A stretch of 19,949 bases of DNA from Lachnospiraceae bacterium UBA3273 (GTDB lineage Bacteria > Bacillota > Clostridia > Lachnospirales > Lachnospiraceae): contig DEUB01000050.1 in assembly GCA_002362385.1 (NCBI GenBank), positions 20,238 to 40,186 on the forward strand, read 5' to 3'. Shown one piece after another: positions 7,678 to 14,529 of this stretch; positions within the stretch are counted from its first letter, which is position 1, and each line of letters opens with the position of its first letter. The translations under genes were made by a program, and so were the position numbers. A model generated the notes under the pieces. It did not search any database and had not been told where the DNA came from. It saw nothing but the letters and a program-made list of their open reading frames with translations.

Positions 7678-8946
7678 CTATTTTTTTACTACGCTTGTAA
7701 CGATCCAGTCCTCGTCTCCCAGATCATAGGCCTTCCCGCAGCCGGGGCAATATCTTTCCTTTGTGGCGTCAAAGCTCGCTCCACAGCCCTTACACTGTAA
7801 ATGCTTAATGGAAAAATGCATATTCACAGGTTTCCCTATATTTCGTTTTACCTGCACGCAATATTTATTCCGCTTCTGGAAGATCCGCTTTCCGTTATCA
7901 TAGAGATTGTCCAGAAAAATGTTGACCGCCACATAACAATACTCCCCTTCCACCCGGAAATTTTTTAACCCCACCGCACCGGTATAGAATACGTCCACCA
8001 CATCTTCAAACAGATCCCCCAAAGGTTCTCCCGCATAGACCGGCAGATCCGAAAGTTCATTCGAAAAAATTATCATTTTCAACAGGGAAATCACTTTATT
8101 GGAAAAATACTCCCAGGAAAATTCCGGACTATACTGTTTCATCAAACGGACAAAACGCAGTCCCGAACCTATTGTGGGCACAAAAGGAACCGTCCGTGCC
8201 GACTCACAGATGACTTTTCCCAGCAAAGCAAATGCAGATAAAAGCCACCCCAGTACGACTCCTCCCAAAACGCCTGAAAGCAATGCGGTAAGCAGAATTT
8301 GCCCCGTACTTCCCCCTGCCCCATAGTTTTTAAACAGCATATAAACAAAAAACAAAATTCCCGTAACCGCCATGAATTTCCCCATATATGCTTTAGACTC
8401 TTCCTCGGTAAAGCTGCCGTCCTCCAGAAAGTAATAATTGGATACCACGGGGAAAATATCGGACATCTGAAAACACGCCCCGCAATAGGGGCAGCCTTTC
8501 TGCAGTCCTGCAAAAGTTGTGGCAGCGCCGCATGACGGACAAGTATATACATCATCCCCCGCCAGATACGGTCCATTGACATCTGTGATCGTCTGGTAAA
8601 ACATCGTCTTCTTCTGATTTCCGTATTCCTTTTTTGAGCCTCTGAAAAGATTTCTTTCCATTTTACAGCTGCGGCATTCCAACCTGCTTGTATAATGCTC
8701 ATCCTTCCATTTTCTGAGCGCTTTGTCTTCTCCGGCAAAATGTCCCCTGGGCACAAAGCTGTACTGCATGGTCAGGCCTTTATTTTTCAAGCGCTCATTT
8801 TGAAGCTCCAGACCATACCGGATATCCTGGTCCCCTTCCGGAGGGATCTTCCCCGTCCTTGTATAATCCGCCAAATTTACCGCAAATCTTTCAAACAGGC
8901 TCCCGCCGGAACCGGACCATGCCTGGTCTTTACTTTCTTTTTTCAT
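7678..8946 (-). CDS. Zinc-ribbon membrane protein, paralogue C
   Basis: A 422-residue third paralogue and first gene of the minus-strand cluster. I choose the ATG at 8946 over an in-frame ATG at 9006: the protein then begins like paralogues A and B (charged residues, then W, then the GSLFE block), and CGGGAG lies 8 nt upstream. The extra 20 residues have no counterpart in the others. The first ribbon uses C136, C139, C152 and C155; hydrophobic segments are at about 191-206 and 216-245; the YSPEFSWEYFSNK domain starts at 272; the second ribbon uses C385, C388, C400 and C403. It is the most diverged copy (25 of 32 residues matching paralogue A from the second ribbon onward). It also has a CxxC at 91-94 where the other two have only one cysteine. 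The function is unknown. Confidence 0.87.
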   Translation of the reverse strand: MKKESKDQAWSGSGGSLFERFAVNLADYTRTGKIPPEGDQDIRYGLELQNERLKNKGLTMQYSFVPRGHFAGEDKALRKWKDEHYTSRLECRSCKMERNLFRGSKKEYGNQKKTMFYQTITDVNGPYLAGDDVYTCPSCGAATTFAGLQKGCPYCGACFQMSDIFPVVSNYYFLEDGSFTEEESKAYMGKFMAVTGILFFVYMLFKNYGAGGSTGQILLTALLSGVLGGVVLGWLLSAFALLGKVICESARTVPFVPTIGSGLRFVRLMKQYSPEFSWEYFSNKVISLLKMIIFSNELSDLPVYAGEPLGDLFEDVVDVFYTGAVGLKNFRVEGEYCYVAVNIFLDNLYDNGKRIFQKRNKYCVQVKRNIGKPVNMHFSIKHLQCKGCGASFDATKERYCPGCGKAYDLGDEDWIVTSVVKK

Positions 8947-9021
8947 CCTCTTTTCTCCCGTGTTTCCCTCAAAAATTTTACTCCCATACCTGACTTGATA
9001 AAACAAACTCCTTTATATATA

Positions 9022-9049
9022 ATCATATCACATTTCAATATGTTTACAA
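9022..9049 (-). promoter_or_regulatory. Predicted promoter of the zinc-ribbon/sugar cluster
   Basis: On the minus strand there is a -35 TTGTAA (9049..9044), a 16-bp spacer and a -10 TATGAT (9027..9022). Transcription would start near 9015, giving a leader of about 70 nt to the chosen start at 8946. This is the only good promoter I see ahead of the six-gene run. A lone TATAAT before the isomerase gene (7621..7616) has no decent -35. Confidence 0.5.
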
Positions 9050-9146
9050 TAACGATAACGGGTAGTTCTGGTTGCTTTTGGCGCAACTTATATTTACCCC
9101 AATTATTGCGAATTTTGAAAAAGCAAATATATCCGTCTTAAATACC

Positions 9147-9193
9147 GGCCACTTGGATTTTTATTTGTATAGGCCATTTGGATTTTTATCTGT
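9147..9193. repeat. Pair of direct repeats, possible AraC-family operator
   Basis: Two 22-bp copies, 9147-9168 and 9172-9193, start 25 bp apart and agree at 20 of 22 positions; both contain TTGGATTTTTAT. The second ends 3 bp before the -35 of the AraC gene and about 100 bp from the -35 of the divergent cluster. Tandem direct repeats are a common layout for AraC-family binding sites, so autoregulation and control of the divergent operon are plausible. Confidence 0.5.
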
Positions 9194-9196
9194 TCA

Positions 9197-9225
9197 TTGT
9201 GCGTATATATTGCATATGCTATAAT
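9197..9225 (+). promoter_or_regulatory. Predicted promoter of the AraC-family gene
   Basis: The -10 is TATAAT at 9220-9225 with an extended TGC in front, 17 bp after a weak -35 TTGTGC at 9197-9202. The start would be near 9232, leaving a short leader before the ATG at 9258. A weak -35 with an extended -10 fits a promoter that needs or tolerates a bound regulator just upstream. Confidence 0.55.
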
Positions 9226-9257
9226 TTTACATCATAAATCAAAAGGAAGAGCTGAAG

Positions 9258-10274
9258 ATGCTGATGGAAAACGGTCCTTTAAAGAAGAACAACAATGAAT
9301 ACGAAGTCATAGAACACAAGATCATTAAAAATTTCAAAGTGTTTTTGGTAAGCCTTGCCTATCGCACGCCTCATGTCCACAGCGATTTTGAGTTTAATTT
9401 TCTCCTTGAAGGCAGCGCTTTTGTTATCTGCGATGGTATTGAAAAGACCTTTCATGCGCCGGATTATTTTGTGGTAAATCCTTTCACGCCCCATGAGATC
9501 CGCACGGAAAGCCCGGCTTTGTTTCTTTCCATTCAAGTGCAGACTTCTTTTTTTAAGAGCTATTTCCCCGCCGTATCCCATACGGAATTTGCCTTCTGCG
9601 GCGCATCCAATGACCCGGCCCCTATGTTTTCTTATGCCGTCTCATTGGCAAAACAGTATTTTAAGGAAGAACCCGGCTTTGAGCTGTTCTGCGCAGCCAG
9701 GCTCAATGATATTTTTTATTACCTGATTACCTCCATGCCCCACCAGACTGTCAGCAATGCAGTCCACCAGAAGCAGAAGCAAAACTATAAACGGATCCGG
9801 CGGATCTCTGATTATATTGACGAACATTACAGCGAAAAGCTGCTGTTACGTGACGTTGCGGAAACAGAAGGTCTTTCTTTGACTTATCTTTCGCATTTTT
9901 TCAAAGACCGCTTCCAGATGAGTTTTCAGGAATATCTTATGCGCCTAAGATGTGAAAAAGCCCGCCAGCTTTTATTGCTGACGGACCATAACCTTTTGGA
10001 AATCTGTCTGGAATGCGGCTTTTCCGATATTAAATACTTAAACAAGGGATTTCTTGAAATTTATAAAACCTCCCCCAAAGAGCTTCGCAGACAGTCTCCC
10101 AAAAAAGAAATCGCTTCCGGCAAGAGTTTTCTTCAGAGCACCCAGAGGTTTCTCTCTGCAGAGGACAGTTTAAAAATTTTGGAGGAGAGTTCCCTGACAG
10201 GTTTTTGTGTTTCATGTCCTAAAACTTATGCTAAAGAATTTTCCCCTGCATCCGATATATATAGAGAGAAATAA
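9258..10274 (+). CDS. AraC-family transcriptional regulator with N-terminal cupin
   Basis: A 338-residue DNA-binding regulator. The N-terminal half has a cupin-type sensor region (HVHSDFEFNFLLEG at 39-52 and PFTPHEI at 75-81). The C-terminal half carries the two helix-turn-helix motifs of the AraC/XylS domain, one at about 195-216 (LLLRDVAETEGLSLTYLSHFF) and one at about 244-268, with the CGFSDIKYLNKGF signature and the SPKELRR end. About 58 residues extend beyond the usual end of the domain; they look polar and unstructured. The start is supported by AGGAAGA 7 nt upstream. It is divergent from the zinc-ribbon/sugar cluster and is its most likely regulator, probably sensing a sugar or phosphorylated sugar, as cupin-AraC proteins often do. 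A strong terminator follows the stop. Confidence 0.92.
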   Translation: MLMENGPLKKNNNEYEVIEHKIIKNFKVFLVSLAYRTPHVHSDFEFNFLLEGSAFVICDGIEKTFHAPDYFVVNPFTPHEIRTESPALFLSIQVQTSFFKSYFPAVSHTEFAFCGASNDPAPMFSYAVSLAKQYFKEEPGFELFCAARLNDIFYYLITSMPHQTVSNAVHQKQKQNYKRIRRISDYIDEHYSEKLLLRDVAETEGLSLTYLSHFFKDRFQMSFQEYLMRLRCEKARQLLLLTDHNLLEICLECGFSDIKYLNKGFLEIYKTSPKELRRQSPKKEIASGKSFLQSTQRFLSAEDSLKILEESSLTGFCVSCPKTYAKEFSPASDIYREK

Positions 10275-10290
10275 GTGACAGGCTATGGAG

Positions 10291-10334
10291 AGCGTATTTT
10301 CAGGGAACGGAGTTCCTAAAATACGCTTTTTATT
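10291..10334 (+). terminator. Intrinsic terminator after the AraC-family gene
   Basis: Ten-base-pair stem with arms AGCGTATTTT (10291-10300) and AAAATACGCT (10318-10327). The interior pairs further (AGGGAAC with GTTCCT, one bulge), and the hairpin runs into TTTTT then ATT. It is a strong Rho-independent terminator shape. It ends only about 17 nt before the ribosome site of the next gene. Confidence 0.85.
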
Positions 10335-10364
10335 ATCTGTATCTTTTCAGAAAGGAAGATTATT

Positions 10365-10823
10365 ATGATGACAATACCGGGAATAGCAACAGAGTTTAAA
10401 GCAGCGGGAACTTACGCCAGGAAAGACTGGATGCAGAATGAGGATGTAGCGGAATTTAAGGATATGCTTCTTTCGGCTATGGGAAATGATCCTGATAAAA
10501 AAGCGCCTTACAGTTATCTGGCAAAAGACGGTATCATTGAATATAATGGGGTACTCTTTGTCTGCGATTATGAACATAATGCATTGTGCCTCGGCGATGT
10601 GAGCAACCCCAAAAACGTTATCTATGTGGCGTTGGAAAACGGCGGCACATTACAGGTAAACAGGGACAATATCGGCGATCTGTCAAAAGCGATCGGCATG
10701 TTCTCTCCCGAGGATGTAAACCGAATCCTGCGAGCAATCTCCAAAGACGCCCAATGTAAGAGAAATCTGCTGGAAATCGATGAGGCGAAAAACAGCATTG
10801 GAGAGGCGGAAGAGAAAGAATAG
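10365..10823 (+). CDS. Hypothetical protein of 152 residues
   Basis: I do not recognise a named family with certainty. The protein looks soluble: no signal peptide or membrane segment, mixed alpha/beta composition, cysteines at 67, 75 and 131, and an acidic tail (last 15 residues rich in E). A central stretch reading EYNGVLFVCDYEHNALCLGD looks like beta strands, and SPEDVNRILRAI at 114-125 looks like an amphipathic helix. It starts at the first of two adjacent ATGs, after AAAGGAAG. It is co-directional with the AraC gene but separated from it by a strong terminator hairpin, so its expression source is unclear. The ATPase gene converges on it from the other side. Codon use and the ribosome site make a real gene likely; no function is claimed. 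Confidence 0.75.
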   Translation: MMTIPGIATEFKAAGTYARKDWMQNEDVAEFKDMLLSAMGNDPDKKAPYSYLAKDGIIEYNGVLFVCDYEHNALCLGDVSNPKNVIYVALENGGTLQVNRDNIGDLSKAIGMFSPEDVNRILRAISKDAQCKRNLLEIDEAKNSIGEAEEKE

Positions 10824-10824
10824 T

Positions 10825-10916
10825 AATCAATAAAATCGCAAAGGTCGGAAAGGCCCCCGACACACTCGCAAGAGTACCTGAGATGATGGATACGCCGCCC
10901 ATCTTGCGATTTGATT
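10825..10916 (+). other. Possible structured RNA element or gene remnant
   Basis: Nine-base arms AAATCGCAA (10833-10841) and TTGCGATTT (10904-10912) close a 62-nt interior. Outer pairing of AATCA (10825-10829) is also possible. Inside are three small hairpins: GTCGG/CCGAC (10844-10848, 10857-10861), ACTC-GCAA-GAGT (10864-10875, a GNRA tetraloop) and GATGG/CCATC (10885-10889, 10899-10903). Together they make a cloverleaf-like four-way junction. It is not a tRNA: it lacks the T-loop sequence and a 7-bp acceptor stem. The same stretch also stays open in one plus frame, ending in a TAA at about 10915-10917, so a decayed gene end is an alternative. Confidence 0.3.
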
Positions 10917-10955
10917 AAAGAAGGGGGTATCGCAAAATAACTTAAAAATAGTTAT

Positions 10956-10973
10956 GGAGCGATGCTCCTTTTT
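10956..10973 (+). terminator. Probable terminator of the hypothetical gene
   Basis: GGAGC (10956-10960), a 3-nt loop, GCTCC (10964-10968), then TTTTT. The stem is short but GC-rich and correctly followed by a T run. It lies between two convergent genes; on the minus strand the T run is displaced, so it would serve mainly the plus strand. Confidence 0.55.
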
Positions 10974-10983
10974 AAACAGCTGT

Positions 10984-12384
10984 TTATCCCAAAAATATCT
11001 TCATCATTTTCTCATAGCTTACCAGTTCCACATTCCCTATTCTATCCGCTTCCTCAATACACCCCTTTGTAAACCCCGATTTCGCAAACAGATAATAGTA
11101 ACAATTTTTGTATGAAAAAATTTCGCTGCGTTTTACCAATGTCTTAAGAACGCCGACATCAACTTTTTCATTTGTCCATTTACATTCGCCGAAAAGAGCC
11201 GTATTTTTATCCTGCTGGCCCATAATGTCAATCTCCGCTTGACTTTTCTCTGCCGGATCATTTCCCCACCAACGGCCAAGAGATGTAAATTCTATAGGCA
11301 AATCCCCAAGAAGAAGCCGTTTCCAAAGATACTGCTTACAGATTTCCTCAAAAACCTTTCCCATATAATCAGAAAGCTGTGGCTCAATGCGCTTATACAC
11401 GAGGTCAGCCGCCCCTCTGGCAATTACAGAATTATTTTCTGATACAAAACGATACCAGAAGCGGAACATATTATCTTCAATAGAATAAACAGACTTTCGG
11501 GAGGCAGTTTCGCCGTATGGTACTTCCTTTTGAACAATGCCGAGATTGATAAGGTTTTTTATATAAATAGAACATACATTAGTATTTTCTCCAACCTTAT
11601 TAGAAATCTCTGACATCCGGGAAGCACCGGACGCAATAGCCGTAATGATAGCCGTATATATTGCCGGCTCCCGAACCTCTTGCTTTAGAAGATTTACCGG
11701 TTCTTCATAAAGAAAAGAAATCGGATTCAAATAAGTATTCTTTATATTATCTTCTATGCTCAGCCTATCGTCCATCTGGAGCAGATATTGGGGGGTTCCT
11801 CCTGCGATTCCATAGACAAGTGCCTTATCTTTCGCTGAAAAACCGGAAAAGTAACGGCATGTTTCTTCAAAGTCAAAGGGAAGTACCTTCATCTGCGCTG
11901 TTCTCCGTCCATAGAGAGGCGACTTGTAGGCAAGGACTTGATCTTCCATATAAGACATAGAAGAACCACATAGAATCAGCATTAACTTAGAAGTTTCTTT
12001 ATACTTATCAATCAGAAACTGTAATGTGGAGGCAAGACTCTTTGAAGAGCGGGCAGCATAAGGATATTCATCAATCACAAGAATCAACGTCTCATTTTCT
12101 GCAAGCTTAAACACATATTCAAGAGCTGCCTGAAAAGAGAGAAATGACGTCTCCATCCCCATTCCGTTGCTGTATTCAAAAATACTTCTGCTGAAATTTT
12201 CAAGATTCTGTTTTTCATTGCTTTCAACGCCCATGAAGTAAACAGCCCTTTTATCATTTATAAACTGATTAATCAGCGCCGTCTTTCCCACACGACGGCG
12301 ACCGTAAATTACGGCAAACTCAAATATATTTGATGCATACAATTTTTCAAGCGCTTTCAGTTCACGTTCCCTGCCAATAAACAT
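10984..12384 (-). CDS. AAA-type ATPase with C-terminal PD-(D/E)XK-like domain (archaeal ATPase/DUF234 type)
   Basis: A 466-residue cytosolic P-loop ATPase. Walker A is GRRRVGKT at 28-35, Walker B is ILVIDE at 101-106, and a sensor-like ILCGSSMSYME lies at 137-147. The FIGRERELKAL start is typical of this family. A winged-helix-like part spans about 240-300. The C-terminal domain shows AEIDIMG at 383-389 and ECKW at 400-403 (D386, E400, K402), the core of a PD-(D/E)XK nuclease fold, as known for DUF234. The biological role of these proteins is poorly defined; links to mobile elements or defence have been suggested, but nothing here confirms either. It is a single gene with its own strong promoter, and GGAGG lies 8 nt before ATG. 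Confidence 0.9.
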   Translation of the reverse strand: MFIGRERELKALEKLYASNIFEFAVIYGRRRVGKTALINQFINDKRAVYFMGVESNEKQNLENFSRSIFEYSNGMGMETSFLSFQAALEYVFKLAENETLILVIDEYPYAARSSKSLASTLQFLIDKYKETSKLMLILCGSSMSYMEDQVLAYKSPLYGRRTAQMKVLPFDFEETCRYFSGFSAKDKALVYGIAGGTPQYLLQMDDRLSIEDNIKNTYLNPISFLYEEPVNLLKQEVREPAIYTAIITAIASGASRMSEISNKVGENTNVCSIYIKNLINLGIVQKEVPYGETASRKSVYSIEDNMFRFWYRFVSENNSVIARGAADLVYKRIEPQLSDYMGKVFEEICKQYLWKRLLLGDLPIEFTSLGRWWGNDPAEKSQAEIDIMGQQDKNTALFGECKWTNEKVDVGVLKTLVKRSEIFSYKNCYYYLFAKSGFTKGCIEEADRIGNVELVSYEKMMKIFLG

Positions 12385-12412
12385 TGTGGCACCTCCACTC
12401 CGGTTTAGGCAC

Positions 12413-12441
12413 AGTATATCTCACAATTTCAAATTAGTCAA
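12413..12441 (-). promoter_or_regulatory. Predicted strong promoter of the ATPase gene
   Basis: On the minus strand, -35 TTGACT (12441..12436) and -10 TATACT (12418..12413) are separated by exactly 17 bp. The -35 box is the end of one arm of the inverted repeat at 12436-12468, so a protein bound there would compete with RNA polymerase. Confidence 0.7.
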
Positions 12442-12468
12442 GTACGATTTGGCAAATCATACTTGACT
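12436..12468. repeat. 33-bp inverted repeat between MATE and ATPase genes
   Basis: Arms AGTCAAGTACGATTT (12436-12450) and AAATCATACTTGACT (12454-12468) are separated by GGC, with one mismatch at the DNA level. In minus-strand RNA the mismatch becomes a U-G wobble, giving a fully paired 15-bp stem. It overlaps two bases of the MATE stop codon and the ATPase -35. No U tract follows, so it is not a classical terminator; operator or RNA 3'-end hairpin are both possible. Confidence 0.6.
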
Positions 12469-13852
12469 ATTCCGCCGTTTCCACCATCCCCTTATACTCC
12501 TTCCTCTTCAGCTCCTTAACCACCATGCAGGCCGCGATCACACCTGCGCCGCCATCCGCCACAGGACCCGCGTACATGATTCCGTCAATTCCCATAAACA
12601 AGGGGAAGATCACGATCAGCGGAAGCAAAAGGATGATCTGTCTGGTAAGAGCCAGGAACATGCCTCTTTTGGGCTTTCCGATCGCCGTAAAGAAATTGGA
12701 TGAAATAGGCTGCAAAAAGTTGATAAAGGTAAAAAACAGATAAATTCTGAAATAGTTGATGGCAAACTGAAAGTAGGCATCCGATCCGTTCCCAAAGATG
12801 GAAATGATCTGTCTTGGTATAAGCTGAAATGCCAGAAACGCTACAAAGGACATGCAGAAACCACAAATGACCGCACGCCTGTAAGCGGTCTTGACCCTGT
12901 CATATTTAGCCGCACCGTAGTTAAAGCTGACAATAGGCTGTAAGCCTTGTGAAGTGCCGATGACAAAGGACATGAATACCTGGTTTACCTTTGTGATAAT
13001 GCCTGCACAGGCAATGGGGATAGCCTCCCCATATACAGAAAGGGCGCCGTAATATTTCAGTGATTTATTCATAACGATCTGCACGATCATCATGGAGATC
13101 TGGTTGCTACAGGGTGCCGCGCCTAAGGACATGATTCTTTTTACATATTCTTTCTGCACCTTAAGATGCTTCTTTTCCAGTTCCACAGATTTACAGTGCA
13201 TCAAATAGGAAAGCGCCAGAAGCGCCGAAATCATCTGCCCGATAACGGTAGCAAGGGCGGCTCCCGCCATTCCCATTTTAAAGCCGAACACAAATAAAGC
13301 GTCCAGGATCGTATTGACAACGGCCCCTGTCAGGTTACAGGCCATGGTCATCCGCGGACTGCCGTCCGCACGGATCATATGCCCGCCTCCCGTGGCAAAG
13401 ATCACAAAGGGAAAACCAAAGGATACGATCCTCGTATATATCATGGCATAATTTAACACATCAGCCGGGGAACCGAAAAACACCATCAGCTGTTTTAAAA
13501 ATATCTGCGTGATCAGACACAGGACCACGCCGCAGGAAAACAGCATAACAGCCGCATTTCCCATATAATAAACAGCCTTTTCCTTATCCCCTTTTCCCAT
13601 GGCAAGATTGAAGGCGGATGCTCCTCCGATGCCGAACAGCAGTCCGATGGCAATGCAGGAAATGGATAAAGGGAAGGAAATGTTTGTGGCCGCATTTCCC
13701 AGCCCGCCCACGCTTCTTCCGATAAAAAACTGATCTACGATATTGTATAAAGAACCCACCAGCATGGATATGATGCTGGGTATTGCAAACTGTAAAAGAA
13801 GCGTATTGATTTTTTCTTCGCCCAATGCGTTTCTGTCCGAAACCGTTTTCAT
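12467..13852 (-). CDS. MATE family efflux transporter (first of two)
   Basis: A 461-residue integral membrane protein of the multidrug and toxin extrusion family, expected to have 12 transmembrane helices in two six-helix halves and to exchange organic cations or drugs for sodium or protons. Typical MATE features are the N-terminal INTLLLQFAIPSIISMLVGS block, the YNIVDQFFIGR motif near 42-52, and the matching second-half segment with VNQVFMSFVIGTSQGLQPIVSF-type sequence. The length is normal. AGGAGT lies 8 nt before ATG. It is divergent from the MarR gene, with its own promoter at 13873-13902. The substrate is unknown; it is clearly a different sequence from the MATE at 14530. Confidence 0.93.
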   Translation of the reverse strand: MKTVSDRNALGEEKINTLLLQFAIPSIISMLVGSLYNIVDQFFIGRSVGGLGNAATNISFPLSISCIAIGLLFGIGGASAFNLAMGKGDKEKAVYYMGNAAVMLFSCGVVLCLITQIFLKQLMVFFGSPADVLNYAMIYTRIVSFGFPFVIFATGGGHMIRADGSPRMTMACNLTGAVVNTILDALFVFGFKMGMAGAALATVIGQMISALLALSYLMHCKSVELEKKHLKVQKEYVKRIMSLGAAPCSNQISMMIVQIVMNKSLKYYGALSVYGEAIPIACAGIITKVNQVFMSFVIGTSQGLQPIVSFNYGAAKYDRVKTAYRRAVICGFCMSFVAFLAFQLIPRQIISIFGNGSDAYFQFAINYFRIYLFFTFINFLQPISSNFFTAIGKPKRGMFLALTRQIILLLPLIVIFPLFMGIDGIMYAGPVADGGAGVIAACMVVKELKRKEYKGMVETAE

Positions 13853-13872
13853 TTTATCAACTCCTGTTTACT

Positions 13873-13902
13873 ATCATAACATCTTTTTTTAAAAAGTGTA
13901 AA
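13873..13902 (-). promoter_or_regulatory. Predicted promoter of the first MATE gene
   Basis: On the minus strand, -35 TTTACA (13902..13897), an 18-bp spacer, and -10 TATGAT (13878..13873) with an extended TGT. It lies back to back with the MarR promoter; the two -35 boxes are only 7 bp apart, so binding near one could affect the other. Confidence 0.55.
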
Positions 13903-13909
13903 TCAGCAC

Positions 13910-13938
13910 TTGCATTTTATGGAATAATTTTGTATTAT
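13910..13938 (+). promoter_or_regulatory. Predicted promoter of the MarR-family gene
   Basis: -35 TTGCAT at 13910-13915, 17-bp spacer, -10 TATTAT at 13933-13938. The start would be near 13945, about 14 bp ahead of the palindrome at 13959-13972. Confidence 0.5.
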
Positions 13939-13958
13939 ATATATCCATGGCAGTGTTA

Positions 13959-13972
13959 TGTAGCATGCTACA
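13959..13972. promoter_or_regulatory. Perfect 14-bp palindrome, probable MarR operator
   Basis: TGTAGCATGCTACA is fully self-complementary. It lies between the predicted start of the MarR transcript and the ribosome site, where a bound dimer would block elongation or initiation. Palindromes of this size are usual MarR-family targets. Confidence 0.6.
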
Positions 13973-13999
13973 ATCATTGCAGATATACGGAGGTCTTCC

Positions 14000-14425
14000 A
14001 TGAATGACACAGTACTTCTATTAAAGAAAATAAGTAACCGGATGGAGTGTAACCGAAACCGCTCTTTAAAAGAGCTGGGGCTGACCGCTACACAGCTGGA
14101 TTTACTTTACTACCTGTATAAACACCGGGAAAAAGAAAATACCCTTTCCGACATTACCTCTTTTTTTGGCATTCAGCATACAAGTACGATTCATGTTTTG
14201 AAAATACTGGAGCAGAAGGGTTACATTTATAAAATGCCTACCAAACGGAATCCCCGCTTCAAAAATATCTGTCTGACAGATAAGGGACTTCCTCTGATGG
14301 AACAATTCAATGCCAGCATCGCCGCTGTAAACCGGCAGATATTTTCCGGCATTACGGAGACAGAGCAGGAAGAGCTGGACCGGCTTTTGAATATTATTTA
14401 CAAGAATTTGAATAACATCTCATAA
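14000..14425 (+). CDS. MarR-family transcriptional regulator
   Basis: A 141-residue dimeric winged-helix regulator, probably a repressor that responds to small toxic or aromatic compounds. The helix-turn-helix is at about 51-76 (DITSFFGIQHTSTIHVLKIL then EQKGYI). The wing follows at 77-95 with R83, P85, R86 and the LTDKG end, as in MarR/MgrA proteins. GGAGG lies 6 nt before ATG. It is divergent from one MATE gene and 104 bp upstream of a second MATE on its own strand, so it probably controls one or both. The palindrome in its leader suggests autoregulation. Confidence 0.93.
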   Translation: MNDTVLLLKKISNRMECNRNRSLKELGLTATQLDLLYYLYKHREKENTLSDITSFFGIQHTSTIHVLKILEQKGYIYKMPTKRNPRFKNICLTDKGLPLMEQFNASIAAVNRQIFSGITETEQEELDRLLNIIYKNLNNIS

Positions 14426-14449
14426 AATACCCGGCAATCACCAAGCGCC

Positions 14450-14481
14450 AAAACAGCAATTTCCAAAACGGCTGCTGTTTT
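14450..14481 (+). terminator. Hairpin between the MarR and second MATE genes, possible attenuator
   Basis: Arms AAAACAGCA (14450-14458) and TGCTGTTTT (14473-14481) are perfectly complementary with a 14-nt loop. The T run is part of the stem and is followed by GAAAT, so termination would be partial at best. It could reduce read-through from the regulator into the transporter. Confidence 0.4.
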
Positions 14482-14529
14482 GAAATATGCTTTCATGATA
14501 ATAAATCACAATCGAGAGGAGACAGAATC

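Noticed and set aside
8947..9006. Upstream start of zinc-ribbon paralogue C
   Set aside because: The added 20 residues have no match in the two paralogues, and the downstream ATG has a much better placed ribosome site.
10618..10902. Minus-strand frame of 94 codons with a hydrophobic start
   Set aside because: Mostly antisense to the hypothetical gene; no ribosome site. The hydrophobic look comes from the reverse of the inverted-repeat segment.
10876..10912. Possible TPP or fluoride riboswitch
   Set aside because: ACCTGA and GATGG strings caught the eye, but the partner motifs (5' CTGAGA arm, conserved pseudoknot) are missing and the element lies after, not before, a gene.
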